Source: Oceanihabitans gracilariae (GTDB lineage Bacteria; Bacteroidota; Bacteroidia; Flavobacteriales; Flavobacteriaceae). Taken from it: a stretch of DNA of 64,000 bases. Positions within the stretch are counted from its first letter, which is position 1, and each line of letters opens with the position of its first letter. Both the position numbers and the translations under genes were made by a program. Under the pieces are notes generated by a model. It was not told the DNA's origin. It saw nothing but the letters and a program-made list of their open reading frames with translations, and searched no databases. Shown here one piece after another: positions 17,997 to 27,700 of this stretch. The stretch spans positions 1,178,001-1,242,000 of the forward strand of contig NZ_JBHULM010000011.1 of the NCBI RefSeq assembly GCF_042684485.1. Reading direction: 5' to 3'.

Positions 17997-19586
17997 TTAG
18001 TTTTCTAGTTCTGAATAAAAAATTTCTAATTGTACTCTGTTTTCTTCTGCAACATTTTCATTACTACCATGTAGTACAGTTCCTTTTGGAGACATTACTG
18101 TACCTGATGTTAATTTATCATCGCTATCTAAAGTACTGTATTGTAAAATCTCGTTAATATTAGTGGTTACCATTAACCCTAATTTTAGATTTGTAGAATC
18201 TCTTAAAAGAATGTTGTTTAAATGTTCTGTTAATCGGATTTTATATTTTACTCCATGATTATCACTATCTCTATCTAGAATTGTAGAGTGGTATTCAATA
18301 GAATATTCTGGGTTAGAAGTATCTGGAAGGTCTAAAAAATAATCCACAACAGGAACATTGTTTTTTAAGTCGTAAATGATAACTCTATTTGGTTCTTGTT
18401 CCTCATTTAAACCAGCAGTCTGGTCTACATGAAAAACTAAGTTTGCTTCATTAATAAGACGTTGTTCTTTATAGGTTGCAATAAAATTGTCATACGTATC
18501 TGATAAACCATCATTATCTGTATCAGGTCCACCAAATAAATCAACTACAGCCATAGCACCTTCTCCACCTTTTAGGTATAATTTTTCATTACCTTCTATT
18601 GGGTCTGCAGCAGCATCTGCGTCTGCTAAAGTTGTTACTGAAGCATCGTTTTCTAGTATGTTTAAACGGTTACCTGAAAAATTCATTTCTAGAGTTTGCT
18701 CTTCTCTTACAGGGTTACCATCATCATCTAACTCATCTGTTTCGTTGGTGTAGTTAAACTCAATGGTTGCGTTACTAAAATCAAGCATTACCATGTTTCC
18801 TTCTGTAGCACCATCAGCTAAAGATGCCTTAAAGTAAAGGCCTCTAAAGTAATTTTTAAAGTTATTGTCATTACTTAATTCAGACATACCTTCTTTTGAA
18901 AAAATTAAATCTTCCCAAAATCCATTTACATTATTTAACTCTTGTCTAAATCGTGGCGTTAATTTTTCTTCTTCATCCGTTTCGTCATTTAAAGTGATTT
19001 CTGAAGGACTTGGTATAAATTCATCCGTTTCAAATAGAGGTTCACCTGTATGATTATCAAAGTTTATAGTTGCATTAGCGTTAGAATAATAGGTTTCGTA
19101 TTCTTCTATATTTTCTGCGTTATAATCTTTTAAGAAATAATTGTTTTGATATATAGATAATTTTATTGGTGTGTCACCATATAAAGAATCTTGTTGTGTT
19201 ATGGTATATGTAGTTTCGCCATCAACCGTTTCTCCAGCAGTAGAAAAATAAGGTATAGATAAAATTACTGATTCTAATTCTGGTTCGTCACCAAAGTCAG
19301 GATCATATGTAGAAAGTGAAACTTGAGAAACCACACTAGCTGTAGTTAAGCCATATATATCATCTTTATAAACTCCTAATAAGTTAGAAGATAATCCGTT
19401 AGTTTGAACAGGATTGAATTTTTTAGTATATGCTATAACAGGAAATTTTTCAGAATCTGTAGAAAAATTCTGCGCTCCTTGAATATCACTATCTAAGGTT
19501 GAAAAGTCTTTATCACAAGCTACAAACGCCATTGTAATTAGTGAGAGTACACTTGTTAGTTTAAGGGCTTTAATTGTCTTCTTCAT
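17997..19586 (-). CDS. DUF4270-family lipoprotein
   Basis: A 529-residue protein with a lipoprotein signal peptide (lipobox FVAC near residue 24, then DKDFSTLDSD). The beta-rich body, with AYTKKFNPVQTNGLSSNLLGVYKDDIYGLTTASVVSQV, corresponds to the DUF4270 family, widespread in Flavobacteriia and of unknown function. It lies between a glycogen-synthase-like gene (15 bases upstream) and glmS (7 bases downstream), so all three are probably cotranscribed. A link to envelope or exopolysaccharide metabolism is only suggested by this context. Confidence 0.85.
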   Translation of the reverse strand: MKKTIKALKLTSVLSLITMAFVACDKDFSTLDSDIQGAQNFSTDSEKFPVIAYTKKFNPVQTNGLSSNLLGVYKDDIYGLTTASVVSQVSLSTYDPDFGDEPELESVILSIPYFSTAGETVDGETTYTITQQDSLYGDTPIKLSIYQNNYFLKDYNAENIEEYETYYSNANATINFDNHTGEPLFETDEFIPSPSEITLNDETDEEEKLTPRFRQELNNVNGFWEDLIFSKEGMSELSNDNNFKNYFRGLYFKASLADGATEGNMVMLDFSNATIEFNYTNETDELDDDGNPVREEQTLEMNFSGNRLNILENDASVTTLADADAAADPIEGNEKLYLKGGEGAMAVVDLFGGPDTDNDGLSDTYDNFIATYKEQRLINEANLVFHVDQTAGLNEEQEPNRVIIYDLKNNVPVVDYFLDLPDTSNPEYSIEYHSTILDRDSDNHGVKYKIRLTEHLNNILLRDSTNLKLGLMVTTNINEILQYSTLDSDDKLTSGTVMSPKGTVLHGSNENVAEENRVQLEIFYSELEN

Positions 19587-19601
19587 AGTAATTTGATGCT
19601 G

Positions 19602-20411
19602 TTAGCTTAAAACTTTTGTGTTATAAAAATTTGTATAAGCTTCGCTAAACTCATCTTTTGTTTTGTATTCTAATACAGGTTTTTCAGATTCTTCTAAATG
19701 TTTTTCTATGCCTTCTGGTAATTCTTCAGACCCAACGATTAAGGCATCAGAATAATCAATAGCTACTTTCATTAAGTTTACAAAACTTGGTTTTTCTAGC
19801 GTTTCTATTGCGCTACCATCTATGTTATCAAACTTAACTTTGTTAGACATGTCTTTATTTAACGTTCCTTCAAAGTTTTGATTGTAAATAGAGGTAACTA
19901 TTTTACTTTCATTAAATAAAGGCTCGTCTTTGTAATATTCTTTAAGATATAATGGCAATAAAGAAGCTAGCCAACCATGAACATGAATAATATCTGGTGA
20001 CCAGTTTAATTTTTTAACCGTTTCTATTACTCCTTTGGCAAAGAAAATAGCTCGTTCATCATTATCTGGAAATAATTTTCCGTCTTCATCAGTTAAAGTT
20101 GCTTTACGTTTAAAATATTCATCATTATCAATAAAATATACTTGAATACGCTCTTTTGGTATAGATGCAACTTTTATAATTAGTGGCATGTCTAAATCAT
20201 TAATTACTAAATTAATTCCAGAAAGTCTTATTACTTCGTGTAATTGGTGTCTTCTTTCATTAATATTTCCATATCTAGGCATGAATATTCTAATCTGACC
20301 ACCTTGTTGGTTTACCATTCGAGGAGTCTCGAACGACATTGAAGAAATTTCAGTTTCTGGTAAATAAGGTACTACCTCAGATGATACATACAATATCCTC
20401 TTATCTTTCAT
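19602..20411 (-). CDS. Glycogen/starch-synthase-like protein, N-terminal half only
   Basis: A 269-residue protein that matches only the N-terminal Rossmann domain of GT5 glycogen synthases: RILYVSSEVVPYL, MVNQQGGQIRIFMPRYGNINERRHQL, VYFIDNDEYFKR, DNDERAIFFAKGVIETVKKLNW and PDIIHVHGWLASLLPLYL. Canonical GlgA is about 480 residues with a second domain that binds ADP-glucose; here that domain is missing. The family's KxGGLADV motif near the N-terminus is replaced by LPETEISSMSFETPRMV, so ordinary ADP-glucose-dependent synthesis is doubtful. Such short versions appear to be a stable flavobacterial form. It is the first gene of the operon with DUF4270 and glmS. Confidence 0.8.
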   Translation of the reverse strand: MKDKRILYVSSEVVPYLPETEISSMSFETPRMVNQQGGQIRIFMPRYGNINERRHQLHEVIRLSGINLVINDLDMPLIIKVASIPKERIQVYFIDNDEYFKRKATLTDEDGKLFPDNDERAIFFAKGVIETVKKLNWSPDIIHVHGWLASLLPLYLKEYYKDEPLFNESKIVTSIYNQNFEGTLNKDMSNKVKFDNIDGSAIETLEKPSFVNLMKVAIDYSDALIVGSEELPEGIEKHLEESEKPVLEYKTKDEFSEAYTNFYNTKVLS

Positions 20412-20533
20412 ATAGTTGTTTTTAATGTGTTTCGCGTTTTTTTATTCTATTGTAAGCTTTAGTTGTGTTTAAAAGCTGTAAAAAGCTTCATTTACATACT
20501 AGTTACTTTTAAAAATTCAAAATAAAAAACACG

Positions 20534-20580
20534 CAAAAATACAAAATTTTATGCAGTCTGCGAGTAAAATCTTAAGTTTG
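20534..20580. promoter_or_regulatory. Divergent promoters of the glycogen-synthase-like operon and panC
   Basis: The minus strand reads TATTTTTG at 20534-20541, an exact -7 box facing the glycogen-synthase-like gene. The plus strand has TAAGTTTG at 20573-20580, an exact -7 box facing panC (start 20604). The boxes are about 30 bases apart, so the upstream regions of the two promoters overlap. Confidence 0.6.
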
Positions 20581-20603
20581 CACGCGTTAATTTTTTATTA
20601 ATA

Positions 20604-21452
20604 ATGAAGATATTTTCAGAAATAAAACAAATTACAAAAGTTATTAAGCAGTTAAAGCTTGATAATCAAAAGGTTGGGTTTGTTCCAACTATGGGAGCAT
20701 TACATGCTGGACACTTATCTTTAGTGTCTAAAGCTTTAGCTGAGAATGATGTAGTTGTGGTAAGTATTTTTGTAAATCCTACCCAATTTGATAATGTAGA
20801 AGATTTAGAAAAATACCCACGAACTTTAGAAAAAGATGCCACATTATTAAAAACATTGTCTAGTGATATTTTAATTTATGCACCTACAGCAAATGATATT
20901 TATCAAAATAATGTGGTTTCACAACATTTTGATTTTGATGGTTTAGAGCATGAAATGGAAGGTAAATTTAGAGCAGGTCATTTTGACGGTGTAGGTACTA
21001 TTGTAAAACGTTTGTTTGAGATTGTTACTCCAGATAATGCTTATTTTGGTGAAAAAGATTTTCAGCAACTAGCAATCATTAAAAAACTGGTAGAAAAACA
21101 GGCTATTCCTGTTAAAATTACAGGATGTGATATTCATAGAGAGGCTAATGGTTTAGCGATGAGTTCTAGAAATACAAGGCTAAAACCTGCGTATGCCAAA
21201 GTAGCTCCTTTTATTTATAAAACATTACAGACTGCCAAAGTAAAGTTTGGCACAGAAAGTGCTACTAAAGTAACAGAATGGGTGACTAAGCAATTTGCAA
21301 AACATGATTTATTAGTATTAGAATATTTTATTATTGCAGATGTAGAAACCCTAAAGACAGTTAAAAGAAAATCTAACAAAAAAAAATACAGAGCGTTTAT
21401 AGCAGTTTATGCTGATGATATTAGATTAATAGATAATATCGCGCTAAATTAA
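20604..21452 (+). CDS. panC: Pantoate--beta-alanine ligase (pantothenate synthetase)
   Basis: A 282-residue ligase that joins pantoate and beta-alanine with ATP to give pantothenate (vitamin B5). The nucleotidyltransferase signature is clear: VGFVPTMGALHAGHLSLV with the HxGH motif, VVVSIFVNPTQF, YFGEKDFQQLAIIKK and the second motif AMSSRNTRL. Length is normal. panD follows 13 bases downstream and supplies beta-alanine. Confidence 0.97.
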   Translation: MKIFSEIKQITKVIKQLKLDNQKVGFVPTMGALHAGHLSLVSKALAENDVVVVSIFVNPTQFDNVEDLEKYPRTLEKDATLLKTLSSDILIYAPTANDIYQNNVVSQHFDFDGLEHEMEGKFRAGHFDGVGTIVKRLFEIVTPDNAYFGEKDFQQLAIIKKLVEKQAIPVKITGCDIHREANGLAMSSRNTRLKPAYAKVAPFIYKTLQTAKVKFGTESATKVTEWVTKQFAKHDLLVLEYFIIADVETLKTVKRKSNKKKYRAFIAVYADDIRLIDNIALN

Positions 21453-21453
21453 T

Positions 21454-21465
21454 TATCTTTGCCAA
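21454..21465 (+). promoter_or_regulatory. panD -7 box directly before the start codon
   Basis: TATCTTTG (21454-21461) is an exact TAnnTTTG box beginning 2 bases after the panC stop codon and ending 4 bases before the panD ATG. If it is used, the panD transcript would be leaderless or nearly so. Confidence 0.5.
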
Positions 21466-21816
21466 ATGCAAATACAAGTAGTAAAATCGAAAATTCACAG
21501 GGTTAAGGTTACAGGAGCAGACCTTAATTATATTGGTAGTATCACTATTGATGAGGATTTAATGGATGCAGCCAATATTATTCAAGGTGAAAAAGTACAG
21601 ATTGTAAATAATAATAATGGGGCTCGATTAGAAACCTATGCAATTCCTGGTCCTAGAAATTCTGGTGAAATCACATTAAATGGTGCAGCAGCTAGATTGG
21701 TATCTCCAGGAGATGTGCTTATATTAATTACTTATGCTTTTATGAAACTTAAAAAAGCAAAAACATTTAAGCCAGCTTTAGTTTTTCCTGATGAAGCAAC
21801 AAACCTATTAAAATAA
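21466..21816 (+). CDS. panD: Aspartate 1-decarboxylase
   Basis: A 116-residue pyruvoyl enzyme that makes beta-alanine from aspartate for pantothenate synthesis. The self-processing site is Gly24-Ser25 in LNYIGSITID, exactly the E. coli numbering. Other conserved features are the Lys9 region (MQIQVVKSKIHRV), IVNNNNGARLETYAI, the NGAAAR loop and GDVLILITYA. The serine becomes the pyruvoyl cofactor after cleavage. It has a possible own promoter overlapping the panC-panD junction and a strong terminator downstream. Confidence 0.97.
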   Translation: MQIQVVKSKIHRVKVTGADLNYIGSITIDEDLMDAANIIQGEKVQIVNNNNGARLETYAIPGPRNSGEITLNGAAARLVSPGDVLILITYAFMKLKKAKTFKPALVFPDEATNLLK

Positions 21817-21839
21817 AGGTTTCACAACAAAAATATATT

Positions 21840-21874
21840 AAAAAAGAACTCTCCAATTATGGAGAGTTTTTTTT
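21840..21874 (+). terminator. Terminator of panC-panD
   Basis: An AACTCTCC/GGAGAGTT stem with a 6-base loop is followed by eight T residues, 30 bases after the panD stop codon. Confidence 0.9.
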
Positions 21875-21945
21875 ATTGTTTTTTCTAGCATACAACAGAA
21901 AAAAAATATTTGTAACTTGCATTTTAAATTCTCAAAAACGCAAAA

Positions 21946-23094
21946 ATGAAGGCATTAATCTACGCAATACTCTTACTTTTTACATTTCAATTTACACAGG
22001 CACAAGTACAATACGAAACTATAGATTCGCAAAAGCTGAATGATATACGCCAAATAAAAGTGCAGTTACCAAGAGGATATGATGAAGATACCAATAAAAA
22101 CTACCCTTTAATTGTGGTTTTTGATGGAGATTATATGTTTGAAATAGTTGCAGGTAATGTAGATTACTATTCTTACTGGGAAGACATGCCAGAAGCAATT
22201 GTTGTTGGTGTAAACCAATCAAAAACTAGAAGCGAAGATACCAATTACTCTGAGCAAAGTTCTATGCCAATAGATACAGGAGCAGATTTTTTTGAGTTTG
22301 TAGGTATGGAGCTTCTGCCATATATAGAAAAAACATACCGAACAGAAAATTTTAACGTAGCCATTGGTCATGGTGAAACAGCAAATTTTATTAACTCTTT
22401 TCTGTTTAAAGCTTCCCCTTTATTTCAGGCTTATATAAGTATAAGTCCAGATTTAGCAACAAATATGAAAACCTATTTGCCGGAAAGACTAAAAAGTTTT
22501 GAAAACAAACTATTTTACTACCTAGCAACATCTACAAATGATGTAAAATTTATAAAAGAAAAAACAGAAGCATTAAACTTAAATTTAACTGCGCTAGATA
22601 ATAAAAATGTACTTTACAATTTTGATGTTTTTGAAGGTCCTTCGCATTACGCCTTACCAGCACATGCAGTGCCAAAAGCTTTAGAGAGTATTTTCTTGGT
22701 GTACCAGCCTATTAGTAAAAAAGAGTACAGAGAAACCATACTAAAGTTAGAAGGTTCTCCTGTTACCTATTTGTTAGAAAAGTATCAGACTATTGAGGAT
22801 TTATTCGGAATAAAAAAGCCAATACTTGTAAATGATTTTAAAGCTATTGCAGCAGCAATCAACAAAAGTGAGCAATATAATTACTACGAAGAGTTAGGAA
22901 AATTAGCACGTAAGCAATATCCTGAAACTATGTTAGGAAACTATTATATGGCGCGTTTTTATGAAGAAACCAATGATCCTAAAAAAGCAATGAAAACCTA
23001 TCAATCTGCTTATATGCTAGAAGAAATAGCAGGATTATCAAAAGATTTAATGCTAGAAAAATCAGATGCTATTAAAGCAGATTTTGGGTATTAA
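21946..23094 (+). CDS. Secreted esterase-D-like alpha/beta-hydrolase-fold protein without nucleophile serine
   Basis: A 382-residue protein with a signal peptide (MKALIYAILLLFTFQFTQA). Its esterase-fold body (about 30-260) includes VQLPRGYDEDTNKNYPLIVVFDGDYMF and IVVGV, plus a C-terminal TPR-like helical part (about 310-380). In the nucleophile elbow the expected GHSxx reads GHGET, with Gly143 (codon GGT at 22372-22374) where serine should be; AGT to GGT is a single base change. The late histidine is present in EGPSHYALP. Unless another residue substitutes, it should not be a normal serine esterase; a binding role, or recent inactivation, is possible. It lies between panD and radA as a single gene. 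Confidence 0.8.
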   Translation: MKALIYAILLLFTFQFTQAQVQYETIDSQKLNDIRQIKVQLPRGYDEDTNKNYPLIVVFDGDYMFEIVAGNVDYYSYWEDMPEAIVVGVNQSKTRSEDTNYSEQSSMPIDTGADFFEFVGMELLPYIEKTYRTENFNVAIGHGETANFINSFLFKASPLFQAYISISPDLATNMKTYLPERLKSFENKLFYYLATSTNDVKFIKEKTEALNLNLTALDNKNVLYNFDVFEGPSHYALPAHAVPKALESIFLVYQPISKKEYRETILKLEGSPVTYLLEKYQTIEDLFGIKKPILVNDFKAIAAAINKSEQYNYYEELGKLARKQYPETMLGNYYMARFYEETNDPKKAMKTYQSAYMLEEIAGLSKDLMLEKSDAIKADFGY

Positions 23095-23157
23095 ATTATA
23101 ATTTCAAAAACTTTTTGAGGTTTTAACAAAGAATCATTTTATCAGTAATTAATAAAA

Positions 23158-23175
23158 TTTCCGTTTACACGGAAA
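23158..23175 (+). promoter_or_regulatory. Hairpin over the radA ribosome-binding region
   Basis: A perfect TTTCCGT-TTAC-ACGGAAA stem-loop ends 6 bases before the radA ATG. The GGAAAG at its 3' edge is the best Shine-Dalgarno-like sequence here, so the hairpin could mask initiation. Confidence 0.4.
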
Positions 23176-23181
23176 GTGAGC

Positions 23182-24540
23182 ATGGCTAAAGTAAAAACAA
23201 CTTTTTTTTGTCAAAACTGTGGTAGTCAATTTGCTAAATGGCAAGGACAATGTACCTCTTGTAAAGAATGGAATACTATTGCTGAAGAAGTATTACAAAA
23301 GCCAGAAAAAAGTAGCTGGAAATTAGAAAGTCCTACTGTGCAAAAAAGCGCAAAACCATTAAAAATTAATGAAATTGACGCGTCGCATGATGCAAGGTTA
23401 GATACCATAGACAAAGAGTTTAACAGAGTGCTTGGTGGAGGTATTGTTCCTGGTTCCTTAATTCTTTTAGGAGGAGAGCCAGGTATAGGAAAAAGTACCT
23501 TATTACTTCAAATAGCATTAAAACTTCCTTATAGTACTTTGTATGTTTCTGGAGAAGAAAGCCAGAAGCAAATAAAAATGCGAGCAGAACGCATTAATCC
23601 CAATAGTAATAACTGTTATATTTTAACCGAAACAAAAACGCAAAACATCTTTAAGCAAATATCTTCACTGCAACCAGATGTGGTAGTTGTAGATTCTATA
23701 CAAACCTTACATAGTGAATATATAGAGTCTTCTGCAGGAAGTATTTCGCAAATAAAAGAGTGCACTACAGAACTTATTAAGTTTGCAAAAGAAACTGCAA
23801 CACCTGTAATTTTAATAGGTCATATTACAAAAGATGGAAATATTGCTGGACCAAAAATATTAGAACATATGGTAGATACTGTGCTTCATTTTGAAGGAGA
23901 CAGAAATCATATTTTTAGAATATTAAGAGCTAATAAAAATAGGTTTGGTTCTACCAATGAGCTTGGTATTTATGAAATGCAAGGTTCTGGTTTAAGAGAG
24001 GTAACTAACCCATCAGAAATACTAATTTCTAAAAATGACGAAGAACTAAGTGGTAATACCATTGCTGCTACTATTGAGGGTTTACGTCCTTTGTTAATAG
24101 AAATTCAAGCACTTGTTAGTACTGCTGTGTATGGTACACCACAAAGAAGCACAACAGGGTTTAATGCCAAAAGACTAAATATGCTTTTAGCGGTTTTAGA
24201 AAAACGTGCAGGTTTTAGATTAGGAGCTAAAGATGTGTTTTTAAATATTACAGGAGGAATTTCTGTAGACGATCCTGCTTTAGATTTAGCAGTAGTTGCA
24301 GCTATATTGTCTTCTAATGAAGATGTGGCAATACCTAAAGACTATTGTTTTGCTGCAGAGGTTGGTCTTTCTGGAGAAATAAGACCAGTTCAAAGAGTGG
24401 AGCAACGTATTTTAGAAGCCGAAAAATTAGGTTTTTCTAAAATTTTTGTATCCAAATACAATAAGATTTCTATCCAACCTCAAGGAATTAAAATACAATT
24501 GGTTTCTAAAATCGAAGATTTAGTTTTTCAGCTTACTTAG
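23182..24540 (+). CDS. radA: DNA repair protein RadA
   Basis: A 452-residue (from ATG 23182) RecA-like branch-migration protein for recombinational repair. It has an N-terminal C4 zinc finger (CQNCG..CTSC), Walker A GGEPGIGKSTLL, Walker B VVVVDSIQTL, the RadA-specific KNRFG motif (RANKNRFGS) and a C-terminal Lon-protease-like domain (ITGGISVDDPALDLAVVAAILSS..VGLSGEIRPV). A GTG two codons upstream is an alternative start, but the ATG gives the usual MAKVKTTFFCQNCG beginning. Monocistronic. Confidence 0.97.
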   Translation: MAKVKTTFFCQNCGSQFAKWQGQCTSCKEWNTIAEEVLQKPEKSSWKLESPTVQKSAKPLKINEIDASHDARLDTIDKEFNRVLGGGIVPGSLILLGGEPGIGKSTLLLQIALKLPYSTLYVSGEESQKQIKMRAERINPNSNNCYILTETKTQNIFKQISSLQPDVVVVDSIQTLHSEYIESSAGSISQIKECTTELIKFAKETATPVILIGHITKDGNIAGPKILEHMVDTVLHFEGDRNHIFRILRANKNRFGSTNELGIYEMQGSGLREVTNPSEILISKNDEELSGNTIAATIEGLRPLLIEIQALVSTAVYGTPQRSTTGFNAKRLNMLLAVLEKRAGFRLGAKDVFLNITGGISVDDPALDLAVVAAILSSNEDVAIPKDYCFAAEVGLSGEIRPVQRVEQRILEAEKLGFSKIFVSKYNKISIQPQGIKIQLVSKIEDLVFQLT

Positions 24541-24607
24541 TGTTGTAATTGATTGTAAATAAGAATTTTAAACTTTAAAATTAAGGTTTTTCTTACTTTT
24601 TTGTGTT

Positions 24608-24684
24608 TTTCGACGGAAAACAGCAGTATTTCATCGAATAAACAGAGAAAAAAGACGCGATTATATTTTAGTTATCTAGTTTTA
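24608..24684 (+). promoter_or_regulatory. Upstream region of the first LamG/T9SS gene
   Basis: Two related nonamers, TTTCGACGG (24608-24616) and TTTCATCGA (24629-24637), are spaced 21 bases start to start, two helical turns. A near-consensus -7 box TAGTTTTA (24677-24684) follows 33 bases before the gene. Direct repeats at this pitch are typical of LytTR-type response-regulator sites; the assignment is speculative. Confidence 0.35.
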
Positions 24685-24716
24685 AGTAGATTACAACCCC
24701 AATAATCTACCAAATT

Positions 24717-27700
24717 ATGATTAAGAACCTACTACACTTCATGGTGTGCTGTATTTTAAGTACTCCAATATTAGCTCAAACAAATGCACCAAGTATTCAG
24801 TCTGGTGTAAGTTTTCAATGGAGCGATACGCAAACAAATTATAATCAACCCGCTACAATAGAAAGTATTACTGTTAATGGTAATGTTTATTTAAATTTTG
24901 GAGTGCCAACTGGGTATGAATTAACACAGCCTGGTCCTAATGCACAATCAAATAATACTATTAGGCTTAATAGCTCTATAGTAGAAAGTACTAGTGCTAG
25001 TCCAACATGGGATGCAACAGCATTAGAGGCTTTTCAATCCTTAAATCTTAATTACTATTTTGCTGCTAATTATAATGGTGAAGAAATGTGCAATGACTTT
25101 GTTGCTGAAAATAGTACAAATGCACAAAGGGCAACCTTAACATATGAAGGTGGTATTGTCGCTAGTTCTAGTGGTGTAATTGCTATAACAGAGCAAAATG
25201 CAAATAACTGTTATCATATAGAGTTTTTTGGAATACCAGTTGGTGGAGTATCAGAACAGTCTTTAGGAGAAACTTTTGTTAATAAAGGTGGAACAGAATG
25301 GGGTTATGGTGGTACAGGAAGTAGTGGTAATTTAGGTACTCCTGGTGCTGTAAATTCACCTCCTGCAGGTTCTGATTATTGGCTTAGTGATCGTGTTGTT
25401 TTAAATAGAGCGACTTTAGGTATTGCAATATTTTATTTAGATGACATTGCGCCTACAGGATCAACCATTACTAGAGCAACATTAACTGCTGCAACTTATG
25501 ATAATGGAGATGGTAAAATGTTTATTTTAACCTTACCAGACAATGACAAAGACGGACTTAGTGATGTCGATGATTTAGATGATGATAATGATGGAATAAC
25601 CGATATTGTAGAATCTGGAGGAATTGATCCTTCTGCAGATCACGATCTTGATGGAATACCTAATTATAAAGATGTCAATTTTTGTACCTTAAATAGTTTT
25701 GGTATTTGTGCTAATTTAGATTTTGATAACGATGGTGTGCCTAATCATTATGACTTAGATAGTGATAATGATGGTATTTTTGATGTTGTAGAATCTGGAG
25801 GAACAGATGCTAATAACGATGGTTATGCAGATGGTGCAGAAGGTTTAACGCCTTCTACTATGGGTATTCCTACTTCTGCTGGTACAGGAACAATTCCAAT
25901 AAATACAGATAATTCAGGAAATGATAACTTTTTAGATATTGATAGTGATGATGATGGTATACCAGATAATATAGAAGCACAATCAACATTTACTTATGTT
26001 AGTCCGTTATATTCTGTTAATTCTTATAATGGAGTAGATACAACATATGCAACAGGATTAACTGTAGAAGATACAGATGGTGATGGTATTCCTGATTATA
26101 TCGATAGTGATTCTGATAATGATGGTGTTCCAGATATTAAAGAAAATGGAATGGCTAATGTGTTAAGCGGAAGTGATTCTGATAATGATGGTCTTGATGA
26201 TATATTTGAAACCTCAGGAACAAATGATGCTATTTGGGATGCTAATGAAGCAATTGAAAACCCAATAGATTTGTCTGTACTACCAGATAATGATGGTGAT
26301 TTGTTTACAGGAGGCGATTTAGATTATCGTGATTTATTTGATGTAAATCCGCCAGTATCTGCAACTTTAGATTTTGATGGTGTAGATGATTATTTAACAG
26401 GTAATAGCCTTGTTAATGGCTTAGGTGAAGTTACTATCATGGCTTGGATAAAAATAGATGCATCAAATGCTGGGACAACAAATAATACAATTGCAGGAGA
26501 AGATGTTTCTTGTAGATTATATGTGCAAAATGGTAACAAGTTAGTATTTGGTACAAGAACCACTGCAGGAACCACAAATGTTGTAAATGGAATAAATGTA
26601 GCTTATGATGAATGGCACCATATAACAGGAACATTTTCAGGAGCAACAGGAACCCAAGCTATTTATGTAGACGGAGTAAAACGTACTACCACTACTACAG
26701 GAACTCAAATAGGACAAACTATAGCGTGTACAGGTAGTTGGAATGGTAATTTTGAAATAGGAAGGTTGTCAAGAAATACAACAAATAAGCAATATTTTAA
26801 AGGAGATATAGATGAAGTAAGAGTATTTGATAGCGCCTTAACCGAAGATCAGATACAACGTATGGTGTATCAAGAAATAAAAAATGAATCTGGAAAAGTA
26901 AGAGGAACAGTTATACCAAAAGATATTGTAGATATTTCTACCGGAAATACTGTGTCATGGAGTGATTTAATAGCTTACTATTCGATGACAGATATTAAAA
27001 ACAGTACCACAGCAGATTATTCTAGTAATGATAATACTTTATACTTAAAAAATATTAGAACTATTCAAGAGCAAACAGCGCCAATGCCATATGAAACAGT
27101 TAATAATGGAGATTGGACAAGTGAGTCTACTTGGTTGCATGGTAATGTTTGGGATATTGAAGACGTTGCTAATAATAAAGATTGGAGTATTGTACAAATT
27201 AAAAATAATGTAGATGCAGCGCATGCTGTAAAAAACATAGGATTATTTGTAGATACTAATAAAACTTTTACCGTAAACGGAGATAATCAAGTAAATAATA
27301 GCTGGTATTTAGAGCTAGATGGAGCCTTAGATCTAAAAGAAGATTCGCAATTAATACAAGGTGCTAATAGTGACTTGGTGACTTCGGCAAACGGAAAAAT
27401 ATTAAGACGCCAAGAAGGAGCTTCTAGTTACTATTGGTATAACTATTGGGCATCACCAGTAGGGCAAACAGGAGTTACGAGCTTGTCTGATAATAATGCT
27501 GCTGCTAACAATGCGAATAACACAAGCTTTAGTATTAATATGCTAAAAAAAGGAGATGGAAGTGCTATTCAATTTATAAGTGGAAATCACCAAACCGATA
27601 GGTTAAGTACAAGATGGATGTATACGTATCAAAACGGTGTAACCTATTATGATTGGGGAAGCGTAAACCAAACCACAGCCATTAATCCAGGAGTAGGATA

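Noticed and set aside
25540..26320. Short periodic repeats that might suggest a CRISPR-like or satellite array
   Set aside because: The repeats are degenerate, in frame and encode Asp-rich calcium loops; there are no unique spacers of constant length.
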